Positions 36,779 through 50,472 of a stretch of DNA of 64,000 bases are shown one piece after another (the first letter of the stretch is position 1; each line of letters starts with the position of its first letter). Below the pieces are notes generated by a model that was given only the letters and a program-made list of their open reading frames with translations, searched no databases and was not told where the DNA came from. Origin of the DNA: Mariannaea sp. PMI_226 (taxonomy: Eukaryota > Ascomycota > Sordariomycetes > Hypocreales > Nectriaceae). The position numbers were made by a program, and so were the translations under genes. The stretch is taken from contig JANFOG010000001.1 of NCBI GenBank assembly GCA_024336345.1, forward strand, positions 4,836,001 through 4,900,000, written 5' to 3'.

Positions 36779-38232
36779 TGCGAGGTCAGCCGCGGGCGTG
36801 CAGCCCTGCGCAGCGCGGATTCCAAATGTTTCCGAATAATAAGAGGGAATTTGATAAGCTAAGTTCAATCAGGCTTGAGAGCTCAACTGTAATATACGTA
36901 TGTCGTTGATGAAGAAGCCGTAGAAGTGATTCTCCTTGATCTTGGTCGCTCTTTGTTTGTTGGTCTGGGAACTTTTTAGACGCGACAAGCTCAACGACAA
37001 GGCTAACAAGAAGCGTCACGTGATTACGAACATGTCAACAGCCAACTTATAACAGCACACATTGGCTTCTGCTTCACATAGAGATTTCCAGTTCCATTGT
37101 AATTATGCACAAAATAAATATTAGCTTGATTCGTTCTCCTATAATAGACGAATCATATGTACATTAATCTAATAGAATTTCATCGCATGGATTTTAAACC
37201 AAACTCAGCTAAAGAATCAGAACCAAGCGCAACTCCAGATATATATGGTCACTAAATGATAAGATCAGATAATTAGGAGAACCAATCAAGGCATCCCGGG
37301 ACATGTTGACAAGAAAGTGCAAGTACCAAGAACTAAGGAGGAGGTATGTTGTGAACACTTCTGTAATCAACGACCTTAGTGTATTTGTCCCTCACACCGG
37401 ACAGGTCGTGAGAATGACTTCATGCACGCATACGTAGGTGATTTAAGACAATAATCAAGTTCAAATGTCGGTCTTCGATTACTATAAGCAATCCCTACAT
37501 ACAGCCGACACCATATCTCACCCATAATGGTGACCATGATCCGAAGGACACAAAAAGTCAAAGTAAAGAGTAAGTAAAGCGACCACAGGATATTCCCACT
37601 CATCGTCCCGCTACCTCATCCCATCCACTCTTCTTCCATAGATGGGTTGGCACCTCTATGTGAGACTCGCTCATTTTGCACCATGCCCATATCCCAAGAG
37701 GGCGCAAGGTGCCCTCAACTTTGATGACCTTCTCTCCATCAGCCCAGAGGGCAGAGGAAATTTTGTACACAGGAGATTAAAAAAAGACTCCAAGTCGTTA
37801 TAAAATAGACGCGCCAGTAGGACGTCGGGGGATGTGCGTCGCGGTAGATGCCTCGCCCCAACAAATATTCGTGGTGTTAAAATTCTGGAAGAAGCAAAAG
37901 GATAGTCAGGTAATGGTCCTGTATCGTTCTCATCTTCTCCAGTCGCTAGAATCAAGGCTCGTGTTTGAAAAGTGGTAAGGTAAGGAGTGGACGGCGTAGG
38001 GGTAGCCGACATTTGTGGAATGGTTATCAAATCCAGTCGTTATTTCTGTTGAGCAAAAGAAAGTCTAACCCTACGCCCAAAATAAATAAATAAAAAAGAG
38101 TCGAACGCCGCCAGGTCGTCGGAGGGAATCAATCGACCAACAGACATGAGCTGTCATCCCGAGAACGCCGTAAATGCCAAAATATGAGGAAAGTGGATAT
38201 GTTTTTCGAGGGGAAATAGTCGCGGGACATGC
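36779..38232. other. Intergenic region, nup37 promoter and WSC 3' flank
   Basis: AT-rich around 37.0-37.3 kb. A minus-strand frame at 37671-38030 (119 codons) has no recognisable domain and lies where the 3' UTR of the WSC gene is expected. No supported gene. Confidence 0.5.
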
Positions 38233-39141
38233 TCATGCGTTGGTGACCTAGAAAAAAAGTATTAGTAAAGTGCAGGAAGGTAATACATCGGATCAGTAAC
38301 ATACCCTAAGGATCCTCCGAGAGTAATCTTGGTTATCAGCAATACTGCCATCGCTGAGTCGGCGGTGGGCCATGACTGGGTCCAAACGAGAATCAGTCAT
38401 TGAGATGCTACCACTACTGCCAGGCGGCTTAGAGCCGTTGATGAACGCGTTGACAGCAGCGTTGCGGCGGTGTTCTTCCTCGATCTCCAAGTTTCGGCGT
38501 CTGCGGAAAAGGAAGGCAGCCACACCACCAAGGGCTGCAAGGGCGATAACTCCAACAACAGTACCAGCAGCGATGGCAGCCGTGTTGGTCCCCTTCTTCT
38601 TAGGTTCACTACTCTCTGTAGGCTCTGCGGATGCACTGGCAGGTCCTGTTTCAGCAGAGGAGCTTCCGGCAGGATCGGTAGAGGAGCTGGATGCGGAGGA
38701 AGTTGAACTCTCGTTTGGTTGAGACTCCACAGCAACTTCGACACCAGTGTTAAAGATGGAGAAAACACCATCGTCAAGACTTCCACATGACTCCTTGTTG
38801 TAGCCAGGGCATCCATAATCGCAAGCGCTGTCCTTGGTGAGATCATTCTTTGGGGGATAGACCATGCCGCAATAACAGTTGGAGGCGTGGAGACCCATCA
38901 CGTAAAACCGCTTGCCCTTACAGTGCTCCCAGCAGCTACCAGACGATACAAAATCAACACCCTTGGCAACAGTCAAATTGCCACCAGACTTGAAGCACCC
39001 TTGTGATGTAAGCTGGTTAGGAATGGGCACCTTGGATGGAGATTGCGTTGGCACGACAGGAGATGTTCCCGTGGCAGCATAGGCTCCAATCATTTGGGTA
39101 GAAGCCAGGACGGCTAGTGAGAAGAACATTGTCGGCTGCAT
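38233..39141 (-). CDS. wsc1: WSC-domain cell-wall stress sensor (Wsc1/Slg1-like)
   Basis: A 283-aa single-pass membrane protein from two exons: 39141-38305 and a 15-nt last exon 38247-38233. The 57-nt intron has a GTATGT donor, a TTACTAAT branch region and a CTAG acceptor; the spliced C-terminus reads SRRILRVTNA. WSC sensors report wall stress to Rho1 and the protein kinase C/MAPK pathway. Residues 1-22 are a signal peptide. The WSC domain (about 48-133) has its eight cysteines at 49, 70, 74, 89, 91, 107, 111 and 119. A Ser/Thr-rich, probably O-mannosylated stalk follows (140-180), then a transmembrane helix (about 188-212), an RRRR stop-transfer patch and a 70-residue cytosolic tail. The terminal exon was placed by the splice consensus and by a C-terminal RILxVTN-type ending I associate with these sensors; without splicing the protein would end RVCY. 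Confidence 0.9.
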
Positions 39142-39425
39142 GATTGAGGTTATTTATCAAATGTCGCGATGAGAGTAAAGGAGAGAAAATCCGGTTTGTG
39201 AGGCCGTGCTCGAATCAGATAACTTTGGTGAAAAGGCGTGAGTAGTCCGAGAGTTGAGGGCTGTATGTGATCTGAGATGTCGATGATTAACACCAGTTTG
39301 GTGAGGCTCAGAACTGGTGACTCGCGTCCTGGAATGACTCCTTCAAGGAGCGAAAAAAAAAAAAAAAGCTAGTCGGCGCGAACGATATATCTGAGTGTTG
39401 ATGAGATGAAGACGTGTCTTCAGTG

Positions 39426-39443
39426 GTGATGATGATGATGATG
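39426..39443. repeat. GAT trinucleotide microsatellite
   Basis: Six GAT units in the probable leader or promoter of the WSC gene. Confidence 0.75.
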
Positions 39444-42400
39444 TTTTTGTTGATGGTCGACGAGAAGAAATTACAAGCACAAAAGGCCCTGGTGACGAAA
39501 GACCTGTCAGTCGGTCGAGGGTCGAACAGTCGTTTCGAATCGTGGAACCAGAAGCGTTAGAACAATGAAAGACGCCCTGTGAAGCGTGCCCCTGGTTGAC
39601 GATAGACTGGAAAGGAGGCTTCAACAGTTGAAAAGAAGTGAAACTAGCATTGGTAGCCACGCACGTCGGTGATGTGAAAACCGCAACGGGTGGGGAGGTT
39701 GAAGGAGGGACTGGAACGAACGAGTGTCGGAAGAGAGTGGCTTGTTTTGTTGAAAGGAGATGGCGAGAATGGAGATGAAGAGACGAGGTAGGGGGAAGTA
39801 GGGGAATCGAGGGAGAGGGAAGGGGGGAAGGAGGCCAAGCTCACTCAGTCCAGTCCAGGCTGGAGTCCCATCGCTTGCTCGATCATCAGGCAGGTACTCC
39901 ATGCTGATGGTACCGCCGTACAAGGAGCGAAGTACCCTTAGACCCCTGCTGGTGTAACTTTTTCCAGGTCTTGCATAGCAGGGTTTGGGGGACGAGAGGT
40001 CCTGGTTGGCCACTGGTGCCACTGGAACCATGCCAGCCAGTGGGGCCTCTGGATCCCACTCACTGCTAAAAAGCCCCAGAGCCAACCCAGCCAGGAAGCC
40101 GAATCGGTTTGGGACTGGGAGGGTGGGAGGCGTTGTGAACTAGGGAGTTACAAAGCTCAGTACCTGGTTCCTGAATTTAAGGTACCTTGACACATTCAGG
40201 AACGGTGTCAATTGCAGGGGTGGGCACGGGGCACGCCCATCAACTTGCACAATGTAGCCCCGTACTCTGGACGCATCACACGTCGCTCCACAAGCTGGAG
40301 CCAGCGGAAATACATTGACAGCTCATTGAGTGAGTCTGCTGAGAAATGTCCTTACTTTGTACGCTATCGCCCAAACGCCCTACCTGTTCAAAAGACCCTT
40401 TTTTTTTCTAATATGAATGCACCCAAAAATGGATTTCTCCATTGCCTCCTTGTTCTGGTTGATAAGCGGGCCGTCGCTTGCACACAGAGCATTAGAGGTG
40501 GGCCCGGGAGGCACAAGCCGCACAGCATAATCTAACAAGCTCAAATACCGAGGTGCATTGGCGAAAACACGAGCTGCTTAAAAGATGCACAAAGTCCGTC
40601 TTCTTGCACAAAGCTCCCCACGCCTGGTCCTTTTTCTCTGACACGCCGCTAGTTACGGAACATGGCACAGCCACCATGCATGAAACGTATTCGTACCTCC
40701 CGGTGACAATTCCTTGTAACAGAGAACCAGACACTGCTCTGACGGCTCTGACTGCAGTGAACTTCTGGTCAAACCAATGTATCAGATCAAAGTCACGAAG
40801 CGAAATCAGTCCTGGCACCTTATCATTTGTCGACTAATTTATCTGTACTAACTATGTAATTACACTTCTCGCCAACAGTCTCTGAGACCAGTTCTCAGCC
40901 GCCGTGGTTATATTTGGTTCGTTGAGCGGTAACCGAACAAAACAAATCGTTCCAGGTCTCCAAGCATATCTTGAGGATGTGCGACCATGTGATTGAAGCC
41001 GAAATCACCTTGCTCCAGTCGCTATCTGACCGATGCTCCCCTCCTATCATTCCCGTCAACAAGATGGGTTCATGGAGGCAATACGGGTACATGAGGCGAT
41101 GTTATCCCAATGAAAAACCCAATTCCTCGCGCTCAAACACAACCCTAGCAAGGTGTGCTAGGATCCCGCTCCAGGCGCTAGAGCTACTGCAAGCCACTCC
41201 AACCAATGCATGGGACGCGATGGCTTTCTGGAATGTAGCGCGTCCCAATTTGGACTTGAACGCCACGTCGGGCACACCACAAAAACCACCCTCGTTCACC
41301 CAACCGTTTGAGAAAGTCTAGGCTTGTCTTACCGTTGACAGGAAGAGTTGAGCCAACAGACCTGGTTCGATTGAGAAGCAACTATCGGATGGCAGGCATG
41401 GGTAACATCACAACCCAGCTTTTGCATAAGAACAGCGTGTTGCCCGGTCGGTGAATATCTCGTCGCTGGTCCCAGGGCTCCCATTTTCATACTAACATAG
41501 AAAGGGAATTAATATTAGTTCCATGACCCGGAGATTCCAGTTCGTTCCTCATGTATGCATCCATTCGAGTTGTGCATCAATGACCGGTTCATAAAACTGG
41601 TCCAGCCTCCACAACTAAACCTCGTTCACAAATGAACCTCGCGGCATTTCTCGGGCTTGGTTGGTCCTTGGCTTGGTGCAGATCGCAGCCCTGGTCCGTC
41701 AAAGCGACGCCCCAAACGCGCGTGGAGAAGTGACCAAACCGCCGCGGCGAGGCGAACAAACCTTACAATTCAAAAGCGAAAGCAGCAATCTCGTTCTCTT
41801 CATCATAGGGAAGCTGCCGTCATGGCAACGGTCTCTCTCCGTAGACAAGATGGCTGGTTGAGATCGACAATAACCAGGCCCCAGCATGAACTTCAATATG
41901 AGCAAAAGAAAAAAAACGCCTTGAGCTGGCTTGAGTATGCCTAGTGCTCCTCACTTTAATTGCCCTCCCATAGCACTATGGTCTTATTTTTGTTTGAGGA
42001 AGTTGCATGAATAATGAAGACTCCATTCGCAACAATGCATGAGAGGAGCAGTGGAGTCTCACTCTCTCAGTTCCTTCAAAAATGGCATTGGCTGCTCATC
42101 GATGTACACACTGAAGTGCCATTTATCCTGACGCGTTATGAAGATGGAGGGTATGCAATTTCATAAACCACCAACGCCTTGCTCCTTTTGTGCAGATGTG
42201 CGCGTCACGGCGTCCCCGTTTTGGCATTGCTTCTCCGCCCCTTGCAGCGCCAACAGGGGGTGGGGAGACTCACAAAGCCAATCAGCGCCGGTATGTAGTC
42301 CTGGTGTGAACGGATCGTCAGGGGGTTGTATCGTCTTGAGATTTGTGCATTGTTGGCGTTCGTATCCATCCTGGTATTGTTCAGTCACCTGCATTTTGCC

Positions 42401-45400
42401 AGGTTTTTGGGGCGTTCTGCCCAGCGTACCAGCTAAAAACTGACAACGCGCTCCGCACCCACCACTGTCACCAGTCTCACCACACCCTGAACTCCACGTG
42501 TGAAGCCAGCGTTGGTGTCTTTTTATGAAGACCAGCATCATGGAGAGAGAAAGAAGAAAAGACGCACGGAATCAATAGCATCGAACAGATACGAAGCCAG
42601 GCGTGGCGTAACTTACATTTTTCTTTTGTTCTTTTTTATTTTTCCCCTCTGAGGCAAACTGTCATTGGCGATTTTCAACAACAGGGCTTCAATATTGCCC
42701 ACTGCTCACGGAAGGGGGGCGAGAGGGCAAGACAACCCACCACAAACACAAGCAAGGATGGAATGAACAGAGAAGGATTGGCGTGGTGTGTCCCTGGGGC
42801 CTCCACTTCCGCAAACCTTTTCTATCTTCACCACCTCGTAATTATTACTGACCACTTCCTAACAAGAGGATATGTAAGTAGTTACTGTATCTGGTGACGG
42901 AGTGGTGGAGTGGTATGGACTACCCAAGGCAAGGTAGAACAATATTACGAGTTGATTAAACGGCAAAACTAACCGCAAGCCCCAAAATCCATCGAGTTCA
43001 TACTTGGTACTATACATAGACATATCATTTCGGGATTGCTTTCTCCGCCTGCCTTCTTGGGTTGGGTTCCTCACCCCTTGTTTTCTTTTTACATCCATCT
43101 GAACATTGACCACAGTACTCCGTACACGTTGAAAAGATTACCAGCTCTATTTACCTTGGCACAGTACAGTGCTGTGCGGCAACTTCAGTCATTGACGGTA
43201 TCGATGTCAATATACGCCCGACAAAGGATACACTAATGCAATTACTATGTACATTGGACGAAAGAGTTGGTTGTCCAGCGCACATTGTGCATCGTGACAT
43301 ACCTACCTACTTAACAAAGATTCGCATACATTTTGGTTCGCAAAACAATTGCTGGAGGCGAGGCAATCACTTTGCACAATAATAATGCACAATTGATTAG
43401 GCATGAGGTGCGAGGAACACGCTGTGTTGATTCGGTCTCTGAACTCTTTGCACCAGTCCGGCGCCGCAATTCCCGAGCTATCTGCGAAGAGAAAAAAAAA
43501 AATGTGGATGCGAATGGATCTCCTTTTCAATCCAGATGTACCTAGTTATGCACAAACATCAAAAGTTGGCACAATATTCATCATCAACAATGGGTGCTAT
43601 CCAAGCTCCATTCCAACATATAACCCAACCCAACGGCGTGGATATTGGTGGCCCAGGCACACAGCCGGCGTCGTGTTCCGTGAGCTAATTAAGTCTAGGA
43701 TCTGAGCCTGATCCGTCGGCTTTTTCTGCATTGAGTAAACCTTTTTTTTTCCTCTTCTCACAGTATACACCTGTATATGCAATCGCCGATTTCTGGGCAC
43801 ACCCATGGGCCGCGTCCGTTTGGCCCTTTCGTAGATGGCCTGACCCGGCGTTCCGGTGTGGCCTGGAAACATTGATTGCAATTGACATATTGAACGCAGC
43901 GTATGTTTCTTCGGTTGACATATCAACTATAGTTGGAACATGTCTGTGCTGTCACAGAGCGGGCGGTTGAACCAGCCAGCCGCAAGCAACTACTGCAATC
44001 CATGCTGTTCTTCCATGTCGTGGCCGCAGTTGATTGATGATGATGCCGACTTGTGCTCTTCACCTACCCACTGTCGTGACGCTGAGGCTTGGGTGCCAAG
44101 TAAGAAGGTGGGCACATACAAGGGGCTTGTCAGGATGATATGCAAGCTCCTCCATCTCATCTATACTCCGTACCTGCATTGCTTACACAGTACGGCGGAG
44201 GGGAGGTGGGAAGCAGCCCACTCACTGGGCGCACAGGACAAGACCCTCTTGCATGAAGGCGTAGATGACCACAATATCAGTAGCTTCGCACATGCACCGT
44301 ACCGTATTGCTTTGTAGCCGAGTGATAGTGTGTAGTAGTATGGATCAGACATTAGGATTCTCCATTCTCCAGCCTCTGGATAGCATGGCTGGGGGCATTC
44401 CCCGTAGCTTCCGTCGCCACGAGTCTCGGTCCACAAGTTGTTTCGACCAATACTTCTCCATCTCAACGCTACCTCTATTCATGATGATGAAGGATCACTT
44501 ACGGAGTACGGACGTATAGTAGGAGGCTGTGCATGCACGACAAACGAGTAAATTTTTTTCCTTCGTCCTTTTTTTTTTTTTTTTTTGCGCATCGATCATC
44601 TCATTTCAGATCACTTTGTTGCATCCTTGGCATAGCCAATAATCGGTCCGCACGCTTATTAGATATCTTGTCAGTGACAACCCAACAGTTGCAACTCAAT
44701 GTCACTTCGAATATGTTGGTGGTTCTATTTTTTATTTTATTTTTTGTTCTTTTCCTTTTTTTTTTCATCACATATGGATCTTGGACATTGAATCCCCCCG
44801 GCGGAAACCATGGGAGGCTGGATCTTTGTCCCAGAACGCTTATACACTTACCCGTGTTTCCAATGGTTGCATCGTCCCCCATATGGACCATCTGTTATGC
44901 TTATTGGTACCTCCATCCTGAAGCAAGATGATACCTACTTACCGTTCAGTCTCACGATGATGGCTCTCCCCTGTCTTCCCGTCCCTGAACATGGCGCCAG
45001 TCCACATCAGGCCTCAATGTAAAGCTTTGATGGCTGTATTACGTCCTTGTCATTTGGTCTCATCTCACCTCAAGGTTTCGAGTATGACAATCTAGATCAT
45101 TCCATTCCGATCTCAGCTCTGGTGCGCGCTAGGTTGGGCCTCTCGATGCCAGTGTTTCACAGGGTACGGAGCACAATACCTCCTTTCTAGGGGCCTGCAC
45201 TCCGTCCTCCGGAGTTGTCTGAACATTGGCCTTTGCATTCCAACGCCCTATTATATGTGTAGAATACGTATTTTCTTCTTTCGCTTTTTGTAACGTACAG
45301 CACATCATCCCTTTGCGTCGAGTGCAGTTCTGCCCCTCTTCTCTCTATTCAGTCGATACGACAATGGGCTTGTGCCACGTTGGCGCGCGCGTCCACGCAG

Positions 45401-47403
45401 GTTCCGACTGAGTCCTTTCCCAACCCCGTCATCTGCTCGCACCCCTGTCCTGGACCGTTGGCTACCAATCTTCGTGCTGTGCTGTGGTAGGCACCGCAAA
45501 ATATAGCATTTGCGTTGTCGGTCCAGCGTCATTCATTCGCAGTCCCGGAACTTGCATTTTATCATCAGCCGCTCGCGGCCGCTCGTTCACTTGATGATTG
45601 ATAAAATATTTAGATTTATATAGACGGGGATTGCATTCTAGTTGTCTGTCCAGCCCAGGGCTCCCTAACCAACAGAAATTTCTCCCCGTCAGGTCACACT
45701 TTTACGATACCTACCCTGCAGAATCTGGTATTCAAATATCGTTCTCTGTGGATGTCAAATTAATTATTGCATAAAACCTGGGCGTTATGTATCGTAGCAT
45801 AGCTCTTCTTCATCCCCGAAGCCTTATTTGCTGTCGGTGCTGGTCGCCTGTGTAGCTAATGGAGTGCCTGCTCAAAGACTCCTGCCTGTGGAAAAGAGGA
45901 TGGATCATCTCGAGAATCAGATCACCTTGTCGGAGCCGGTTTAGCCAGACCGACTCCTCGCCCACCAAATTACCAGAATGACCAAGAATATGTTATTTAG
46001 CAGCGTATTGTGGCCTATAATTTTTTACGGAGGAGATTCGTTCTGTACATAGTAATATCGCACCCATATAATCTGTAGAAAATTCACAATCTTAAAATTA
46101 GGCTATTTTTGGCGACACCGGCACCATCGGATGAACACAAAGCGAGATTATCAATGAACCTGTAGAAGAGAGCCAGGCTTATCTACGTACTTTACATAGC
46201 AGCACTCGTTCGGAATCCAAGGTGTCGGGCTCTGGGGTCAGTTGCGGACAAGAAGGGATGGGGTGACTCGCCATAAGAATAGCGTAACAAGAATAAGGGA
46301 TGAATGAACGGTCTTCAACAGGATCTGCGTCCACATAAAGATATTATGAAAATCACTTATTGGTCGACGCGGCGGTTGCAAGAAACGCCCTTTCCAACGC
46401 GTTGAAGCCAATATACTATGCACATACGTGCGTCGTCGTCCGAAGTCCTCAACCTCGTCAATTTTGATGTAGATCACATTCAAGGGGTCGAAAATAGAAC
46501 GTCCAGCATGCCAGTCATCGCCCTCACCGTTTTTGTCGCCCGTGTCTTATTGGAGTGGAGCACTGGCCATGGATATCGATTTGCTCACCATCCAGCCATT
46601 CAACCAACTGAAATATTGGCTAAATCAAATCCACCAGCGCATGGCTCAATCTGGTAGTCAAGCAGTTTTGCCACCTTCGACACGCGTCCTCCACCACCAG
46701 TAGGATATCAGAATGCTACAGGGTAGCACCCTTGTCTGTCATTCTCATTTGCCTCATGAGCATCGTTAATTTATCCTCCAACCTAGTCTATGATGGTCCT
46801 TCTAGACACTCCCCAGTCCTTGCCTATAACTCGCTGGATGGGATATATTGGCTTGTGCCTCAGCTGCGATTGACTGGGTTTCCTCGTTGTCGCCTCGAGA
46901 GCTACTTGGCCCCTTGCGAGTTGGGTCTCATTCATAAATATCCGGTACCGGTTTACTGCACATTGAAATAGAGTTGAATTCATATTCATATCGGGTATGA
47001 AGATTGCAACTGAACCATATTCCCAAATGTATATATAATATCATGTTTGTGCTAGGTCCATCCGCGCAGCCACGGGTATTCACGAGCTCAACTTAGCTGC
47101 TGTCTTTGTCAATGAGACCGAGACGAAGTCCTGCCAAGCCTACTGATTTGATCTACGAACAGTACTTGACTGAATCCATGCAGCCCGGGACCCAATATAT
47201 CACTAAACAGCTATATTGCTGGTGAAATACAGGTAATTTGAGCACTTAAAACATGGTAGCAAGTATATGTGGTGATCTAGCTCCTAGCTCCCAGTACCAT
47301 CTGAACGGGGAAACATACCGTGGTATCGTAGAATGTCCCATAAATATACCGTTCTCCAATAGGGTATTAAATAGAGACCAGATTTCTGATTATCACATCA
47401 CAG

Positions 47404-47682
47404 TTTATTCTTGTCAAGATTGCGCGAATGTAAGTTCCACGTGCAGCTTCACTCTCCAGGGTAAGCAGAATACCAGTCGACAACCTACTGTCTTTCTTTT
47501 TGAGCTGCATTATCATATATTTCATATACAGTGTCAGAATGGTGAGACGGATAATCCATCTTGAGTCGAGGCACAAGGGTGCCCCCGATATCCTACAGAT
47601 ATTCATCAATGTGATCCAACTGCATGAACAACTTGCTCCTGAGCGTCCGGCCGAGTTTGTGACAATGAAACTAGATTTCTGA
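47404..47682 (+). other. Possible terminal exons of an unrecognised or decayed gene
   Basis: A candidate pair of exons is separated by a 71-nt intron candidate at 47461-47531 (GTAAGC...ATACAG). Read through the join, the frame gives HVQLHSPG|VRMVRRII and continues through APDILQIFINVIQLHEQL to a TGA at 47680-47682. The exon after the intron has even codon use and helix-like sequence. Upstream of about 47390 the same frame hits stops. No family recognised. It may be chance. Confidence 0.2.
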
Positions 47683-50472
47683 CTCTTTAAGTCTGCTAGC
47701 AAAGCCTCACAAGTAGGGCTGGGCCAAAAACGTTGAAAATTGCTGCGGGACTGTATGGAGCCTTGGCTGGCCCCTTACAGAATGCTTCAACTGTCTCAAC
47801 CAAACGATTCTACATATAGGCTGAGTGATTGAGCAGACGTTTTCTCCACGGAAGCAAGCCACCAGATTATCGACTAAATGTCACTTTTTCTTCCTTTCAC
47901 GTCTTCATGATTCCCCTGGCTAAGAACAAGATAACTGGCTAGACACACTTGCAGAATATCCAACTACCGTCATCTCCAGTTACGGCGATAGCTGTTACTT
48001 CACCTTTCCCCTGAGCTAAGTTGTCATCGCTGGACATAATTTATCATGAATAGGCTAAAATCGAGAAGCAACCGGTGTCAATGATAATCGATCGACCAAG
48101 AGTCCACAGAGCCTTGTGATTCAGAGCAACTACAAGGAAACCCTTTTTTGTATTCCCTGTCATAGAGAATAGCTGGTTTCATCCAGATGGTCCTGGCGAC
48201 AACGAAGAGGAGAAGGTGCTGGCGTTGGTAGCCTGATTTCGCGAGGTTAACAAGTGGCAACTCCATTTGGTTACCATCCTTCGACATCTAGTTGGGCTAC
48301 TTTGTAGATATATTATCCATTAGGAATGAGCAGTTGTAGGATCTAGATATCACAGCTAAGCGTTGGTAAGAGGTATACCGAATGAATAACTCTTTGAACC
48401 ATTACAGCTTATTGATTCCCCTCCACAGATGTAGTTAATTAAGTGGTTGCTGCCGTACAGAACTAAATGTACAAGATAATGTCTATATACCGTGGTCTTC
48501 TTGCCATGATACATCATCGTCTTTATCTGGCAAGTTTGTAAGGCATATGGGCTAGTCTGATCAGCAGGATGCCAAGGCCTTGGATCTCGATGTGCTCTCC
48601 TCTCTCTACATTTTCGAAAGCTTAGAATAATGATAGCTTCGGATCCCTAACTAATTTTTGGCGCCTATCTTCCTTGCTTTGGCACGTCCTAGGAATTAAT
48701 GTATTGAAATTCTTATTCTAAACTTCTACGGGAGGATTGTAGGTTCTTTATTTGAACCACTACAAGTAGTACTGTATCGCAAGGTGCGCTCCGTGATTAT
48801 TATTCAACTATCATTGTTTTATTAAAGCTGGCATGACCATTCGTGATTCTTCGTACACCTCTAAGCCTAGACTTCAGCCAATGTATGCCGAGAGAGATAT
48901 ACATACTCATAGACTATCGGTGGAAATTATGATGCTCATCCAAAGCGTTCTAAGTTTTAACTATATAAAATGTTTTATCCTATCTCTATTTGCAGCATAT
49001 CTCTCAGATTGGTTGGCGCTGCCGTTTGATGCAGTGATTCGACGGAGAAAAAGGTTGGGCAACTGTTATTATCTACCTGTGTAAGAGAGAAAAAAGACGA
49101 GTCCCATGGAAAACCCCATCTCTATGTGAGGTAATACCTGCAACATGCTAACAAGAGATGTATGAGGCAAATGAAAAGCAAAGAAAACTCGCGAATAAAT
49201 ACCGAAGGGCGATCGGTTAGAAGTTGATTGCGTGGAAAAAGAGCGGGCAAACTTCGTATATTCTTTCTGCCAGGTATCATAACGTGTTAGGCTATTTACA
49301 GAACGGAATCGGATGGTATATCTCCTGTTGAGTACTTAATAAAGAACCGGTAATTGAAAGCAGTTGGCGCTGAGTAGCGAAATCGGCAAAATAACCATGG
49401 AGCTTTCTTGAGCAGATTCATCATTTCAAAAAGGGTCAGGCTTCGCAGCTATCCTGTGCTATACTTCATAGCTATCTGACTACCTACCTACTTACTTATA
49501 GTTGGAAGTGTGAAGATGAGCGACGCTTCACGAATTGCACCTGAGTATTTGTCAAAACATTGGAGTTCGAGAAAATACCCTTATTGCTTCTACAAGGTAC
49601 TTCGCATTAAATGTTTGGGACAAGAACAGCTAGATGAACATGGGCTTTCCCCTTAACCTGTTGTGCTCCGATTTGCCGATTGGTGCCGCGACGTTTCGCG
49701 TGTCCTCTGTGCTTCGCGAACAACAATGCTGTTAAACCTAGCCGTGGTACTGTCACAGTCATGTAGGCACCTATACTGAGACAACAGGGGCGGGCGCATT
49801 GTGTCGCGTGAAACCACAATGTAGAGCCTACGTGCTCCCACTAATAAAGCCCGGAGCTCGCGCATGGATGTGGCTCAGAATGCTGTCTCAAATGTCTTAC
49901 CAAGCTACAGCATGATGGGCATGACTGTGGACGGACCTGCATAAACCGCTGCAGCTAACGACTGTGTCTGTCGGCTAATGCGAGCGACGATGCGGTGCCT
50001 GGGACAAATGGTGAGGGCTGTAGCTAAGATCGCGAAATAGGCGTCGCAATTGGGCGGCAAGAACAAGCAAATCTGCAGCCTGAGTCGATTCAACAATCAA
50101 CACAGCAACACCAGCCGGGTCAGCGCTAAATTCAGTCACCCGAACTAGCGATACCTTCTCTCAAGCTTCTGCGCCTTGTGTGTCTTGTGCTTTTGTGCCA
50201 ACATGGCGACGGGGGCGAGCTTTGAAGTTGCCAAAGGCGGCAAGGCGCGAGCTTGCTGTTGATTGCGTTGCTGGTCCAGCCAAGAAAAGTGGAGATGACG
50301 AAGGCGACTATGGTGCGTCATTGCCTGCCTTTGGTCACAAGGTCCCGCCCCAGAAGGGTGGCAGGTCCGGAGACGGACAGGCAGCGCAGGTACGACCTGA
50401 ACAGCTCGGTTCCGGACGTGGTCTGTCAACTCAAGGCAGGGAGCTAGGCACAGTGGTACCTAGCCCGGTAAG

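Noticed and set aside
39621..40085. 154-codon minus-strand frame upstream of the WSC gene
   Set aside because: It begins with TTG and not ATG, has no domain, and lies in the presumed leader.
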